The notes under the pieces are model-generated. The model was not told the origin of the DNA and did not search any database. It saw only the letters and a list, made by a program, of their open reading frames with translations. The position numbers and the translations under genes are program-made. A DNA stretch of 64,000 bases from Bog-375 sp049587755. Its GTDB lineage: Bacteria; Acidobacteriota; Terriglobia; Bryobacterales; Bryobacteraceae. Below, piece after piece: positions 1 through 8,008 of this stretch; within the stretch, counting starts at the first letter, position 1; each line of letters begins with the position of its first letter. Location of the stretch: NCBI GenBank assembly GCA_049587755.1, contig JBAVEN010000071.1, positions 1 to 64,000 of the forward strand, read 5' to 3'.

Positions 1-2
1 GG

Positions 3-101
3 CGCGGCGTGAAGCGCAATCAGACGAAATTCCCAGTAATCCGGGCTCGCGACAAGCCGGAGCGTATCGACTTCACAATCCGCATCGCCCTGCTTAAGTG
101 A
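3..101 (+). CDS. 3' end of an unknown CDS, truncated by the window edge
   Basis: A frame is open from the first bases and ends at a TGA at 99-101. It encodes about 32 residues, ending in FTIRIALLK. The sequence is basic and has no domain I recognise. It would run convergent to the thioesterase at 215-700. Because only the last 32 codons are visible, it could also be a chance open frame. It is reported only because the frame is uninterrupted to the edge and is followed by a gene-free stretch with a hairpin. Confidence 0.35.
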   Translation, partial: RGVKRNQTKFPVIRARDKPERIDFTIRIALLK

Positions 102-165
102 ACAGTATTGGGCTTCAGCCGTGCCGGCGTAGGACCTGCTGAATATGGCCTTTAGGCCCTGTAAT

Positions 166-187
166 AGAGCGATAGCCCTATCGACTC
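166..187. terminator. Hairpin between two convergent gene ends
   Basis: An inverted repeat of about 10 bp with one bulge has arms AGAGCGATAG and CTATCGACTCT. It lies between a plus-strand stop at 101 and a minus-strand stop at 215. No T-tract follows on either strand, so a role as a bidirectional terminator is inferred from position and fold only. Confidence 0.35.
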
Positions 188-214
188 TCGTCAATGGACT
201 TCAGAGACGGAACG

Positions 215-700
215 CTAATCGCGGATGCGATTGCGCATGGCGAGACGATACTCGCGGCGCTCACCGGCCTCGCGGAAGCGGCGATGCTCGACCTCAGTTT
301 CGGGAATCACCGGCGGAATCTCGGCCGGCACGCCGTTCTCGTCCATAGCGACGAACGTCAGGTAGGCGGAGCACGTATGCCGCTGCGAGCCGGCGAGCAG
401 ATTCTCGGTGACCACGCGCACGCCCACTTCCATAGAGCTGCGGAACACACGATTCACCGCGGAACGAAGCATGATCAGCTCCCCGATGTTCACCGGATGC
501 AGGAAGTGGAGGCTGTCCACCGCCGCGGTGACCACGCCGCGGCGCGCGTGCCGCATTGCCGCCATGGCGGCTGCCAAGTCCACCAAGTGCATCACCTTGC
601 CGCCCAGCACGTGCCCCCAGCCATTGGCATCGATGGGCAACGCCAGTTCGGAATATTCGGAAGCCGACTCGCGTACGGGTTTACCTTGCATGGCACTCAT
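215..700 (-). CDS. Acyl-CoA thioesterase, hotdog fold (YciA/BACH-like)
   Basis: This 161-residue protein has the length and pattern of single-hotdog acyl-CoA thioesterases, which hydrolyse acyl-CoA to free acid and CoA in the cytosol. Visible family features are the N-terminal strand followed by GGKVMHLVDLAAAMAA, in which the helix carries the catalytic Asp, and the later HPVNIGELI stretch. The ATG at 700 is used; another in-frame ATG lies three codons downstream. The gene follows the small gene ending at 712 by 11 bp, so the two probably share a transcript. The substrate cannot be told from sequence. Confidence 0.85.
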   Translation of the reverse strand: MSAMQGKPVRESASEYSELALPIDANGWGHVLGGKVMHLVDLAAAMAAMRHARRGVVTAAVDSLHFLHPVNIGELIMLRSAVNRVFRSSMEVGVRVVTENLLAGSQRHTCSAYLTFVAMDENGVPAEIPPVIPETEVEHRRFREAGERREYRLAMRNRIRD

Positions 701-711
701 TGAGATTCTCT

Positions 712-1140
712 CTAGAGACGGTCCGATTCGGATCTCCGGCGCAGATAGCTGGCCGCATAGGCGCGCGCCTGCACGGCGATCAGCGCGCCTTCGGCCGGTG
801 TGGTGAGTTGGTTTTGCGCCACCGAGAACTCAAGCGGCCCGTGGGCGAAAGGCCGGTGATCGCGCTCCAGAACGTAGTACAGTCGAAGAGCGTCGCCGTC
901 ATCGGATACGATGGTGAAGCGCGCTGCGTCCGGGCCGTGATCCGCAGGAAACCGGGGGCAGTGGCCGCGGGCGTAGCCGAGGTTGCAGAAAGGGTCGAGC
1001 AGCGAATCGTCCGGGCGGAAGAATTGGTCCGGCACGGCGTGGCAGATGCCCATCCACGCGTCGCCCAGTGGCAGCATGGCGCGCCGCGAGGCCGCCGCGT
1101 ATGGCCGCGGTTCGATCGGCTCGAAACAGGGGCACGACAT
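712..1140 (-). CDS. Conserved hypothetical protein starting MSCPCFEP
   Basis: A 142-residue protein begins MSCPCFEPIEP and is rich in Pro, Asp and aromatic residues. It contains an LPLGDAWMG stretch and an LLDPFCNLGYARGHCPRF stretch. The paired Cys near the N-terminus and the CNLGYARGHC segment suggest a metal or Fe-S site, but no family is assigned. The start is the ATG at 1140; a longer frame upstream would run through the oppositely oriented TPR gene. It is the promoter-proximal partner of the thioesterase, ending 11 bp before its start. Confidence 0.6.
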   Translation of the reverse strand: MSCPCFEPIEPRPYAAASRRAMLPLGDAWMGICHAVPDQFFRPDDSLLDPFCNLGYARGHCPRFPADHGPDAARFTIVSDDGDALRLYYVLERDHRPFAHGPLEFSVAQNQLTTPAEGALIAVQARAYAASYLRRRSESDRL

Positions 1141-1164
1141 CCGGGAGGTATGGTAGCACACGCC

Positions 1165-1470
1165 ATGGCGAGCAACCGATTGGAGATTCTGAAGAGTATG
1201 GCGGCCGCGAACCCAAACGACATCTTCGCGCGCTACGGCCTGGCGATGGAGTATCGCAGCGCGGGTGACCTGGAAGGCGCCGTCCGCGAGTTCCGTGCGC
1301 TGATGGCGGCTCACCCGGATTACGCCGCCACCTATCTGCACGCCGGGCAGACCCTGGAGCGGCTCGGCCGGTTGGACGAGGCGCGAGAGGTCTATCGCCA
1401 GGGCATCGAAGTCACCACCCGCATCGGCGATCGCCACGCCTGCGCCGAACTCGAAGCGGCTTTAGGGTGA
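1165..1470 (+). CDS. Small tetratricopeptide-repeat protein
   Basis: This 101-residue protein is made almost entirely of TPR helices. NPNDIFARYGLAMEYRSAGD and HPDYAATYLHAGQTLERLGR are two clear repeats of the alternating small/aromatic pattern. TPR proteins act as protein-binding scaffolds, and no partner is evident here. The ATG at 1165 is preceded by GGGAGG at a long distance (about 15 bp). An in-frame ATG at 1150 sits too close to that site, so the start is somewhat uncertain. It is divergent from the gene at 712-1140, and the two share a very short promoter region. Confidence 0.7.
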   Translation: MASNRLEILKSMAAANPNDIFARYGLAMEYRSAGDLEGAVREFRALMAAHPDYAATYLHAGQTLERLGRLDEAREVYRQGIEVTTRIGDRHACAELEAALG

Positions 1471-1655
1471 GCGGCCGGGGACTTGTGGTAGGCTGTGGTT
1501 GGGCGATGGGGCCGTGCCCTTCTGTACACAGACCGGATAGTGTCGTACGAGGATTGGTGGCGCTTGATTCTGGGGTAGCCTACTTTCCAACAGATATCGG
1601 CCCCACTATTCAAGGTGGACACGGGTGGGCGCAACTCATTGCGCGGGCGATTCAT

Positions 1656-1672
1656 GGGAGCTGCTCGCTCCC
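1656..1672. promoter_or_regulatory. Hairpin just upstream of the argD-like gene
   Basis: A perfect inverted repeat GGGAGC-N5-GCTCCC lies 16 bp upstream of the ATG at 1689. It could be an operator or a leader hairpin affecting translation of the aminotransferase. Function is not established. The rest of 1471-1655 shows no gene I can support. Confidence 0.3.
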
Positions 1673-1688
1673 GCGTTATCATGAGTAA

Positions 1689-2909
1689 ATGACGACCGCC
1701 CTTCCTCCTGTCGGCGCGCAGCGCGCCCAGGAACTCATGGACCTGGAAAAAGAGTATCTGCTGCAGAACTATGCCCGCTACCCGCTGGCGTTGGCTCGCG
1801 GCAAAGGTTGCTGGGTCTACGATCTGGAAGGCCGCCGTTATCTCGACCTGCTTGCCGGCATTGGCGTCAACGCTCTCGGCCACGCTCATCCGCGCATTAC
1901 CAAGGTGATCCGCCAGCAGGCCGGGCTGATGATCCATTCTTCGAACCTTTACTATCACCAGTATCAGGGACCGCTGGCGAAGCGGCTCGATCAGATCAGC
2001 GGTTTGCAGCGCGCGTTCTTCGCCAACACCGGCACCGAGGCCGTCGAGGGCGCGCTCAAGATGGTGCATGCGCACGGCCGCGCCATCGATGCGGACAAGT
2101 TCGAGATCATTTCGCTGGATAACTCGTTCCATGGCCGGACGCTCGGAGCGCTTTCCGTCACCGGCCAAGCCAAATACCGCACCGATTTCGAGCCGCTCAT
2201 TCCGGGCGTGAAATTCGTCCCCGGCAATGACGTCGCGGCGCTCGAGGCGGCCTGCAACGATCGCACCGCGGGCATCATTCTGGAGATCATCCAGGGCGAG
2301 GGCGGCATCTACCCGCTCACCGCCGAGTTCGCCGCCAAGGCGCGCGAGCTTGCCACCCGCTATGACGCCCTCTTGGTGGCCGATGAAACGCAATGCGGCG
2401 TGGGCCGGCCGGGCGTGTATTTTGCCTACCAGCTCTTCCAGCCGGTGATTCTGCCGGACGTGGTGGTGGCCGCCAAGCCGGTGGCCTGCGGCTTGCCGCT
2501 GGGCTTCATCCTGGCCAATGAAAAAGCCGCGGCGGCCATCAAGCTTGGCATGCACGGCACTACCTTCGGCGGCGGCCCGCTCGCTTGCCGCGTGGCGCTG
2601 GAATTTCTGGACATTCTGGATGAGTTGCTGCCTGCCATTCAACGAGTGGGCGGATATTTCAAAGATTCGCTCGAAGCGCTGGCCCGCAAGCATTCCTTCG
2701 TTAAGGAAGTCCGTGGGTTCGGCTTGATGCTGGGCCTCGATCTGGCTATCCCCGGCAAGCAATTCGTGCTCGACGCCATGGCCGAGGGCATGCTCATCAA
2801 CTGCACCCATGACACCGTGCTGCGTTTCCTGCCGCCTTACATCGTCACCGAAAAAGAAGTCGACCGCGCCGTGCGCATCTTGCACAAGCTATTTCGCAAA
2901 GTGAAATAG
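1689..2909 (+). CDS. argD: Class III PLP aminotransferase, acetylornithine aminotransferase-like
   Basis: The 406-residue protein matches fold-type I, class III aminotransferases that transfer an amino group with PLP. Landmarks are the N-terminal YLDLLAGIGVNALGHAHP, the NTGTEAVEGALK substrate loop, SFHGRTLGALSVTG, the EIIQGEGGIYP segment, the cofactor Asp in LLVADETQCGVGR and the Schiff-base Lys in VVAAKPVACGLPLG. The usual motif has E in DEVQCG and a KxxGGG tail; here they read DETQCG and KPVACG, a mild divergence. ArgD/AstC in arginine metabolism is the best guess, but other omega-aminotransferases (ornithine or GABA type) are possible. No arg genes flank it. Confidence 0.75.
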   Translation: MTTALPPVGAQRAQELMDLEKEYLLQNYARYPLALARGKGCWVYDLEGRRYLDLLAGIGVNALGHAHPRITKVIRQQAGLMIHSSNLYYHQYQGPLAKRLDQISGLQRAFFANTGTEAVEGALKMVHAHGRAIDADKFEIISLDNSFHGRTLGALSVTGQAKYRTDFEPLIPGVKFVPGNDVAALEAACNDRTAGIILEIIQGEGGIYPLTAEFAAKARELATRYDALLVADETQCGVGRPGVYFAYQLFQPVILPDVVVAAKPVACGLPLGFILANEKAAAAIKLGMHGTTFGGGPLACRVALEFLDILDELLPAIQRVGGYFKDSLEALARKHSFVKEVRGFGLMLGLDLAIPGKQFVLDAMAEGMLINCTHDTVLRFLPPYIVTEKEVDRAVRILHKLFRKVK

Positions 2910-3224
2910 GGTCTTCGTCGCTGCGCTGCCGGAAGTGGGGGCGCTCGATCCACATACACCGGCTCAAGTGGCAGGCTTCCATCCCCTGATCGCCGTGCAC
3001 CTGACTTTGGCTTAATGACAACTCGAGCTTTGTTCGTCATCTAATTGAAAATCTTGAGTCAGCCGCGGCGGCTAGCTTGATCTTTTTGGTGCGTTCGGAC
3101 GGCGGCTTTCGGCAAATTTGCTTTTGTTTCGCCGAAAAATGTGCGACTCTGAAAGCGTCTCCAGTACGGCTTCTCAACCTCAAGCCAAGGTCTGGGAGTC
3201 GCCACGCGAGAGAAGGGTAAGCCC
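2910..3224. other. Gene-free 315-bp stretch with two hairpins
   Basis: No coding region can be supported here. A GC-rich palindrome AGCCGCGGCGGCT at 3061-3073 is followed 8 bases later by TCTTTTT. It may terminate argD, although it lies about 150 bp past the stop. A second inverted repeat TTTCGGC/GCCGAAA occupies 3107-3113 and 3131-3137. The remaining sequence probably holds the promoter of the gene at 3225. Confidence 0.4.
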
Positions 3225-3608
3225 ATGCTGCAACAGTTCCTGCTGCCGGAAACCACCGTGCGCGAAGCCGGCGCCGGGTCTCAGATTGACCTCGGCGACC
3301 AAACGGGCGGAACGTTGCTTCTGACCCTCGGCATCACGCGTATCATTGAACAGCAAAGCATCGATGTCTCGATCTGGGGCTCCGCCGACGGCGCTGACTG
3401 GGGCGTCAGGCCGGTGGCTTCCTTTCCGCAGAAGTTTTATTGCGGCACCTATCAGATCGTGGTTGATCTCACGGACCGCCCCCAGGTGCGCTATCTCCTC
3501 GCCAAATGGCAGGTGAATCGCTGGGGCAAGGGCGATCCCAAGCCGCTTTTCACCCTCTACCTGGTTGCGCAAACGCTGCAACCCGAATTGACTGCTGCCT
3601 CGGCATGA
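3225..3608 (+). CDS. Conserved hypothetical protein, beta-rich
   Basis: A 127-residue soluble protein with no signal peptide and no family I can name. The sequence looks beta-rich, with LLLTLGITRIIEQQSIDVSI and LTDRPQVRYLLAKWQVNRWG, and has a conserved-looking FPQKFYCGTYQIVVDL stretch. The ATG at 3225 is preceded by GAAGGGTAAG. It is convergent with the minus-strand cassette 3651-5144. A function cannot be given. Confidence 0.6.
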   Translation: MLQQFLLPETTVREAGAGSQIDLGDQTGGTLLLTLGITRIIEQQSIDVSIWGSADGADWGVRPVASFPQKFYCGTYQIVVDLTDRPQVRYLLAKWQVNRWGKGDPKPLFTLYLVAQTLQPELTAASA

Positions 3609-3650
3609 CCGGGAGGGGCGAGTAACTCAGCCCGCCCCGAACCACTTTAC

Positions 3651-3821
3651 TCACGGCTTTTGTGTCTTATCGAAATTCGCCAGCAGGTTCTGCGTGAAGC
3701 GGTAAAACCACAGATACCACTGCGAACCTAACGGCGGCGGATCCGGCAGCGCACGCGCCGCCGCGGAGAGGACGATTGCCGCCACTGCTCCGGTCAACCA
3801 CGAAGGAATTGCTATGTTCAT
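3651..3821 (-). CDS. Small single-pass membrane protein
   Basis: This protein of about 56 residues starts MNIAIPSWLTGAVAAIVLSA and ends in NLLANFDKTQKP, with one predicted membrane segment near the N-terminus. The ATG at 3821 is chosen because a GAGGAG ribosome-binding site lies four bases upstream; a TTG twelve bases earlier is less likely. The upstream OMP-like gene ends at 3830, so the two are nearly contiguous and probably co-transcribed. Size and context recall small holin-like proteins, but nothing proves that role. Confidence 0.6.
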   Translation of the reverse strand: MNIAIPSWLTGAVAAIVLSAAARALPDPPPLGSQWYLWFYRFTQNLLANFDKTQKP

Positions 3822-3829
3822 ATCGCTCC

Positions 3830-4330
3830 TCAAAAGCTCTTTCCCACGCCAAACTCAAACACCGGCTGAACCGAATTCGAGGTGATCGACGCCACTCGCA
3901 TGATGCCGGTGAGATAAAGATGCCCCTGGTTGAAGCGCTGCCCTATGTCGTAAAAGACAGCTCCGCCGACGCTGAATGATCCCAGCGTGGCGACGGGTGA
4001 GACCGCCAGCCCGGCGTCTCCCAGCGCCACCAGCGACCAGTTGCCCGTTTGCGCAAACAGGTATCCCGCACCGGTTCTGGCGGTGCTCGTGGCGCTGGTC
4101 AATTCGATGGTCGACCATGAGTACACCTTGCTCTGGCCCACCTCGACGGCAAACGTGGTCCACCCCGCGACCGACGGCCCGGCCGAGTTGTAGCGATTGT
4201 ATTCGGCTCCCGCGCCAACAAAGTAGCTCGGGGCGTAACTGACCGTGTTGGGCGCCTGCGCAGACAGACAGCCCCCAGCCGCGAGCGGCGGCAGAATCGC
4301 CCAAATGAGCCGGAATGTCCTTCTATTCAT
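3830..4330 (-). CDS. Secreted beta-barrel-like hypothetical protein
   Basis: A 166-residue protein with an N-terminal signal sequence (MNRRTFRLIWAILPPLAAGG, cleavage near LSAQA). A body of alternating strands rich in Gly, Ser, Thr and aromatics ends in a terminal Phe (FEFGVGKSF). A C-terminal Phe and this strand pattern are usual for outer-membrane proteins. A Cys follows the hydrophobic core, so a lipoprotein is an alternative. AGGAGA lies 8 bases before the ATG. It sits between the peptidase and the small membrane protein on the same strand. Confidence 0.6.
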   Translation of the reverse strand: MNRRTFRLIWAILPPLAAGGCLSAQAPNTVSYAPSYFVGAGAEYNRYNSAGPSVAGWTTFAVEVGQSKVYSWSTIELTSATSTARTGAGYLFAQTGNWSLVALGDAGLAVSPVATLGSFSVGGAVFYDIGQRFNQGHLYLTGIMRVASITSNSVQPVFEFGVGKSF

Positions 4331-4373
4331 GCTGTGTCTCCTCTTGCTGATTCATTTGTCCTGCCGCGGCGCC

Positions 4374-5144
4374 CTATGACACCGCCGTCACCACCCAGAG
4401 GTCGTCCGCCAGGTTCAGATTGGTGACATATGCGTAGGGAATCGCGAAATAGCCCGCGAGTCCCCAGTCCGTGCCCCACGAATTCGCACCGATGAAATGC
4501 TGCGCCGGAATGCCGTTAACGCCGTTGTCGGTGTAGCCCACCAACCGCACGCAGTGGCCGCCGCACAGTTTCTCGCTCGGGTCCGGCATCGGCACCACTC
4601 CCGTCTTCGCCACCTCGTCCGACTCGAAGGAATCGTAAACCGAAATCCCGAACACGATGCCCCGCCCGGAAGCCAGCGCCCCTTTGATCGAACTCGAGTC
4701 CTGCGGCACGCTGCTGTACTGGATGGCCCTGAGTTTCAGAGCGTCGGTATAGCAGTGCTTCGGCGGCTTCACCGCGAACTTGCGCAGGTTATAGGGCCAG
4801 TCGGATTCCGGGCAGACACCCTGTGCGCTTACGCTCTTGATCCCGTCGCGGATCGACGCGCCGGCATCCTCCGTAACCGTGCCTTCCTTCGCGCGCTCGT
4901 TGTAATAGATGAACAGCCGCGAAAGCACCGTGAGCCGCTCGCTCTGCGCCAGGGCCTGCGCTTCCAATTCCCCGGCGATTCCGTTTCCCGTGCAGGAGCC
5001 AAGCTGCCCCTGGTCAAAAATCGGCGGCTGCTCCGGCCGCATGTCCAGGTCCGCGGGCACCGGCATGGTTCGCCGAGGCCTGTAAACCATGTCGCGGTGG
5101 TCCGGCACATCCGGCTTCCATCCGTATCTGCGTTTCGTTTTCAT
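4374..5144 (-). CDS. C1-family (papain-like) cysteine peptidase
   Basis: The 256-residue protein has the papain catalytic set: the oxyanion Gln and nucleophilic Cys in DQGQLGSCTGNGI, the His in LCGGHCVRLVGY and the Asn in GANSWGTDWG. The N-terminus resembles the short bacterial C1A group (YGWKPDVPDHRD, then LDMRPEQPPIFDQG). No signal peptide or long pro-region is visible, so either export is non-classical or it acts in the cytoplasm. It heads a minus-strand set with a secreted beta-rich protein and a tiny membrane protein. The substrate is unknown. Confidence 0.88.
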   Translation of the reverse strand: MKTKRRYGWKPDVPDHRDMVYRPRRTMPVPADLDMRPEQPPIFDQGQLGSCTGNGIAGELEAQALAQSERLTVLSRLFIYYNERAKEGTVTEDAGASIRDGIKSVSAQGVCPESDWPYNLRKFAVKPPKHCYTDALKLRAIQYSSVPQDSSSIKGALASGRGIVFGISVYDSFESDEVAKTGVVPMPDPSEKLCGGHCVRLVGYTDNGVNGIPAQHFIGANSWGTDWGLAGYFAIPYAYVTNLNLADDLWVVTAVS

Positions 5145-5300
5145 TTCTTCTTTCAGTCCTTTCCTGTTGACTTCGGCCGCTCTCGCCTGGCGGCTTCATT
5201 TGCGCGACAACGCGCCTGCTATCGCTGGGTTCCGGCAGGCGGTCCGCCTGCGCTGTGGATTCCGGCTTTGCTATCTTGAAAGAACCGGCTGGGGATTCCT

Positions 5301-6332
5301 ATGATTTCGCGTGAAGAGGCGCTGGCGTTGTTTGATTCCGACGATCTGATCGGCATCGGCATGGCTGCCGATGCGGTGCGCCGCAAGTGGCACCCCGAGG
5401 GGATCGTTTCCTACATCATCGATCGCAACATCAACTACACCAATTTCTGTACCGAGTTCTGCAGCTTTTGCGCTTTCTACCGGCCCATGGGCCACGCCGA
5501 AGGCTACGTCCTGCCCAACGAGACTATCTACCAGAAGATTCAGGAGACCATCGACCTCGGCGGCACCGGCGTTCTCATGCAGGGCGGGCTGCATCCCGAC
5601 CTCAAGATCGATTGGTATGAAGACCTGTTCCGCGGCATCAAGCAACGCTTCCGCATCCACTTGCATTGCCTTTCCGCCCCAGAGGTCGTCAACATCGCCG
5701 AGGTCAGCGGCCTCAGCCTGCGCGACACCATACGGCGCCTGATGGATGCCGGCCTCGATTCCATTCCCGGCGGCGGCGCCGAAATTCTGGACGACGCCGT
5801 CCGCCAGCGCATCAGCCGCTTGAAATGTTCGGTTCAGGAATGGGTCGATGTGCACCGCACCGCCCACCAGCTCGGCATGCGCACCACCGCCACCATGATG
5901 TTCGGCTGCGGCGAAACCATCGAGCAGCGGATGAATCACCTGGAGCTGGTCCGCAACCTGCAAGAGGAAACCGGCGGTTTCACCGCCTTCATTCCCTGGA
6001 CCTTCCAGCGCGCCAACACCTCGCTCGGCCGCTTCGTCAAAGAGGAGGCCACCGCCGTCGAATACTTGCAGACGCTGGCCATCTCGCGCGTGTATCTCGA
6101 CAATATCGAAAACGTGCAATCGTCCTGGGTCACGCAGGGGCTCAAGACCTGCCAGCTCGGCCTGCGCTTCGGCGGCAATGACGTGGGCAGCATCATGATC
6201 GAGGAAAACGTCGTCTCCGCCGCCGGCGCCCACCATCGCGCCTCCGAGGAGGAACTGCGCCGCATCATCCGCGACGCCGGCTTCATCCCCAAGCAACGCG
6301 ACACGCTCTACCGGACTTACTTCCTGAACTGA
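5301..6332 (+). CDS. mqnC: Cyclic dehypoxanthinyl futalosine synthase (radical SAM)
   Basis: MqnC cyclises dehypoxanthinyl futalosine in the futalosine route to menaquinone. The 343-residue protein carries the radical-SAM cluster motif CTEFCSFCAFYR (CxxxCxxC) after IIDRNINYTNF, then GGTGVLMQGGLHPDL, the GLDSIPGGGAEIL segment and TTATMMFGCGETIEQR. Length and motifs fit MqnC better than MqnE. No other mqn gene lies nearby, but menG at 16970-17707 would act later in the same quinone pathway. The start is the ATG at 5301. Confidence 0.93.
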   Translation: MISREEALALFDSDDLIGIGMAADAVRRKWHPEGIVSYIIDRNINYTNFCTEFCSFCAFYRPMGHAEGYVLPNETIYQKIQETIDLGGTGVLMQGGLHPDLKIDWYEDLFRGIKQRFRIHLHCLSAPEVVNIAEVSGLSLRDTIRRLMDAGLDSIPGGGAEILDDAVRQRISRLKCSVQEWVDVHRTAHQLGMRTTATMMFGCGETIEQRMNHLELVRNLQEETGGFTAFIPWTFQRANTSLGRFVKEEATAVEYLQTLAISRVYLDNIENVQSSWVTQGLKTCQLGLRFGGNDVGSIMIEENVVSAAGAHHRASEEELRRIIRDAGFIPKQRDTLYRTYFLN

Positions 6333-6392
6333 GGCAACGATCCGCGCGGAACTTTTCTGGCAGTCGCGCGTATTCCACCTGCGGAGGAGTTT

Positions 6393-6776
6393 ATGAAGGT
6401 ATTCCTGTTCCTTCTGCTGGCGATGGCACTCGTTCTCTCCGCGGCGGACGTCAACGTGAGCGGCAAGTGGTCTGGATCTTTCAACGTCACGCGCCCGGAC
6501 GGAACCAACGACGGCGGTACCGCCTACGCGGTCCTGAAACAAGACGGCGCTCATCTGACCGGCACTGCCGGCCCGGACGAAGACAACCAGTGGACCCTCG
6601 AAAACGGCACCGTCAGCGGCAATAAAGTAACCTTCCAGGTGAAGAAGGCCGACGAGGGCACCGTCTTCAAATGCGATTTGACGCTCGAGGGAGATCACCT
6701 CAAAGGGCCCATCACTGCGTTTGTCCCGGATGGGGAGACGTTGGCCGGGACGCTGGATCTCACGCGCGCGAAATGA
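6393..6776 (+). CDS. Small secreted hypothetical protein
   Basis: The 127-residue protein has a signal peptide (MKVFLFLLLAMALVLSAADV) and a mature part of about 108 residues made of short strands: GKWSGSFNV, YAVLKQDGAHLTGTAG, GTVSGNKVTFQV, DHLKGPITAF. This repeating pattern looks like a small lipocalin-like or beta-barrel fold common in acidobacterial secretomes. A strong GGAGGAG precedes the ATG. It ends 5 bp before the end of the convergent glycosyltransferase. Function is unknown. Confidence 0.65.
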   Translation: MKVFLFLLLAMALVLSAADVNVSGKWSGSFNVTRPDGTNDGGTAYAVLKQDGAHLTGTAGPDEDNQWTLENGTVSGNKVTFQVKKADEGTVFKCDLTLEGDHLKGPITAFVPDGETLAGTLDLTRAK

Positions 6777-6781
6777 GCGCT

Positions 6782-7801
6782 TCAAGCGGCCTCCAGATAG
6801 CTCTTCCAACACCGCAGTCCCTCCGCGTTGTGGGCTTCCAGCGCCTGGAGGCCTTCTAGCGGTGCATGCGGATCCGCCAGCAGGTGCCTGCCCACCCGGG
6901 CAATCTCGTCCACGTGGTCGAATCCCGCTTTCCAGGCCCTCGGTGCCCAGTCGATGGCGTCGGAGACTACTGACGCCACGCCCTCCGCAACGCCATCAGC
7001 CGTCACCATGTTGAACGATTCCGTATAGCTCGGTTGCAGCAGCAGGTGCATGTGCCGCACCGTCTCGCGGAAGCGCGGCCATGTCTGCCATCCGTTCTCC
7101 ACCAGCCGCGCATGCGGCAGTCCGGCCATCATCGCCCGCACCGCGTCCACGATCCCCAGCCCGCCTTCAGCGCGTCCGGCCGAAACCCACAATTCCAGCG
7201 GTGCATTGCGCCGGGCGGCGATTTCCAAAGCCGCGCCCGCCGCGCTCATCAGGTTCTTGAGTGGCCGCGTGGCGCCGAATGCCCCCAGCCGCAGCGTGCC
7301 GCCGCTGAACGGCGTCTGCAGGTACGGCCGCCGCTCCGGCTCCAGATAATACAGGTTCGTCAGGTAGGCGCATGGCGCTCGATAAGCGGCCCGGATCCAA
7401 TCGCAGAACTTTCGGCTGTTCCCTGCCACGTGAAAGTTCCACGTTCCGCGCTCCAGTTCCATGCCGTCGCGCAGGCGCCTGACCCCGTTGGCGTCGGCCT
7501 GCAGAAAGCCGACGTTCGAGTGGCAATTCACCGCGAACGTGATCTCCGGGTGTTCCGCGGTCAGCCGCTGCCAGTTCTCCACCGGTATCCACGGCGCCGA
7601 AGTCACCACGTGCGAAACCGAGGAATCCAGCCGGCTGCCCAGCTCTGCCGCGCTCGTGATGGGCCAGACTTCTGCCGCAATGCCGTTGGCGCGCAGCACC
7701 TTCGCCGTGTTCAGCGCCGCGACGCCAAGTCCGATGTGGCTGATGTTGCGGTTGGCCGCGAAGTTTTTGTATGCCAGTATTAGGCGCTTCAAAGAGCGCA
7801 T
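6782..7801 (-). CDS. Glycosyltransferase-like protein (GT-B, family 4 type)
   Basis: The 339-residue protein resembles GT-B glycosyltransferases. The N-terminal part has a GLGVAALNTAKVLRANGI segment like the glycine-rich loop of family 4 enzymes. The C-terminal half has LRLGAFGATRPLKNL and the acceptor/donor-site stretch HMHLLLQPSYTESFNMVTADGVA, which includes the ExxxxxxxxE-like element of retaining GT-B enzymes. The sugar donor is unknown. It is convergent with the secreted gene before it and divergent from mrdA. Confidence 0.65.
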   Translation of the reverse strand: MRSLKRLILAYKNFAANRNISHIGLGVAALNTAKVLRANGIAAEVWPITSAAELGSRLDSSVSHVVTSAPWIPVENWQRLTAEHPEITFAVNCHSNVGFLQADANGVRRLRDGMELERGTWNFHVAGNSRKFCDWIRAAYRAPCAYLTNLYYLEPERRPYLQTPFSGGTLRLGAFGATRPLKNLMSAAGAALEIAARRNAPLELWVSAGRAEGGLGIVDAVRAMMAGLPHARLVENGWQTWPRFRETVRHMHLLLQPSYTESFNMVTADGVAEGVASVVSDAIDWAPRAWKAGFDHVDEIARVGRHLLADPHAPLEGLQALEAHNAEGLRCWKSYLEAA

Positions 7802-8008
7802 CGTGTGGATCCTTCTTCCCGCCCCAATAGTAGCTGGCGGGCGCGCGCGTACCCTCCGGCCGCGATTCGTTAACTGTCTGCCGGACTTTAAGATCCGATT
7901 TTCGAAGCCGTGTGACCGGCTGTCTCGGAGTTCGCGGATTCCTCCACCCAGGCCCGCTTCCGTGGCGGCATTTTCGCCCTTGGGCTACACTGAAGGAGAA
8001 GAGCCAGT

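Noticed and set aside
1467..1688. A 73-codon open frame before argD
   Set aside because: No similarity to anything and no clear ribosome site; composition is like intergenic DNA.
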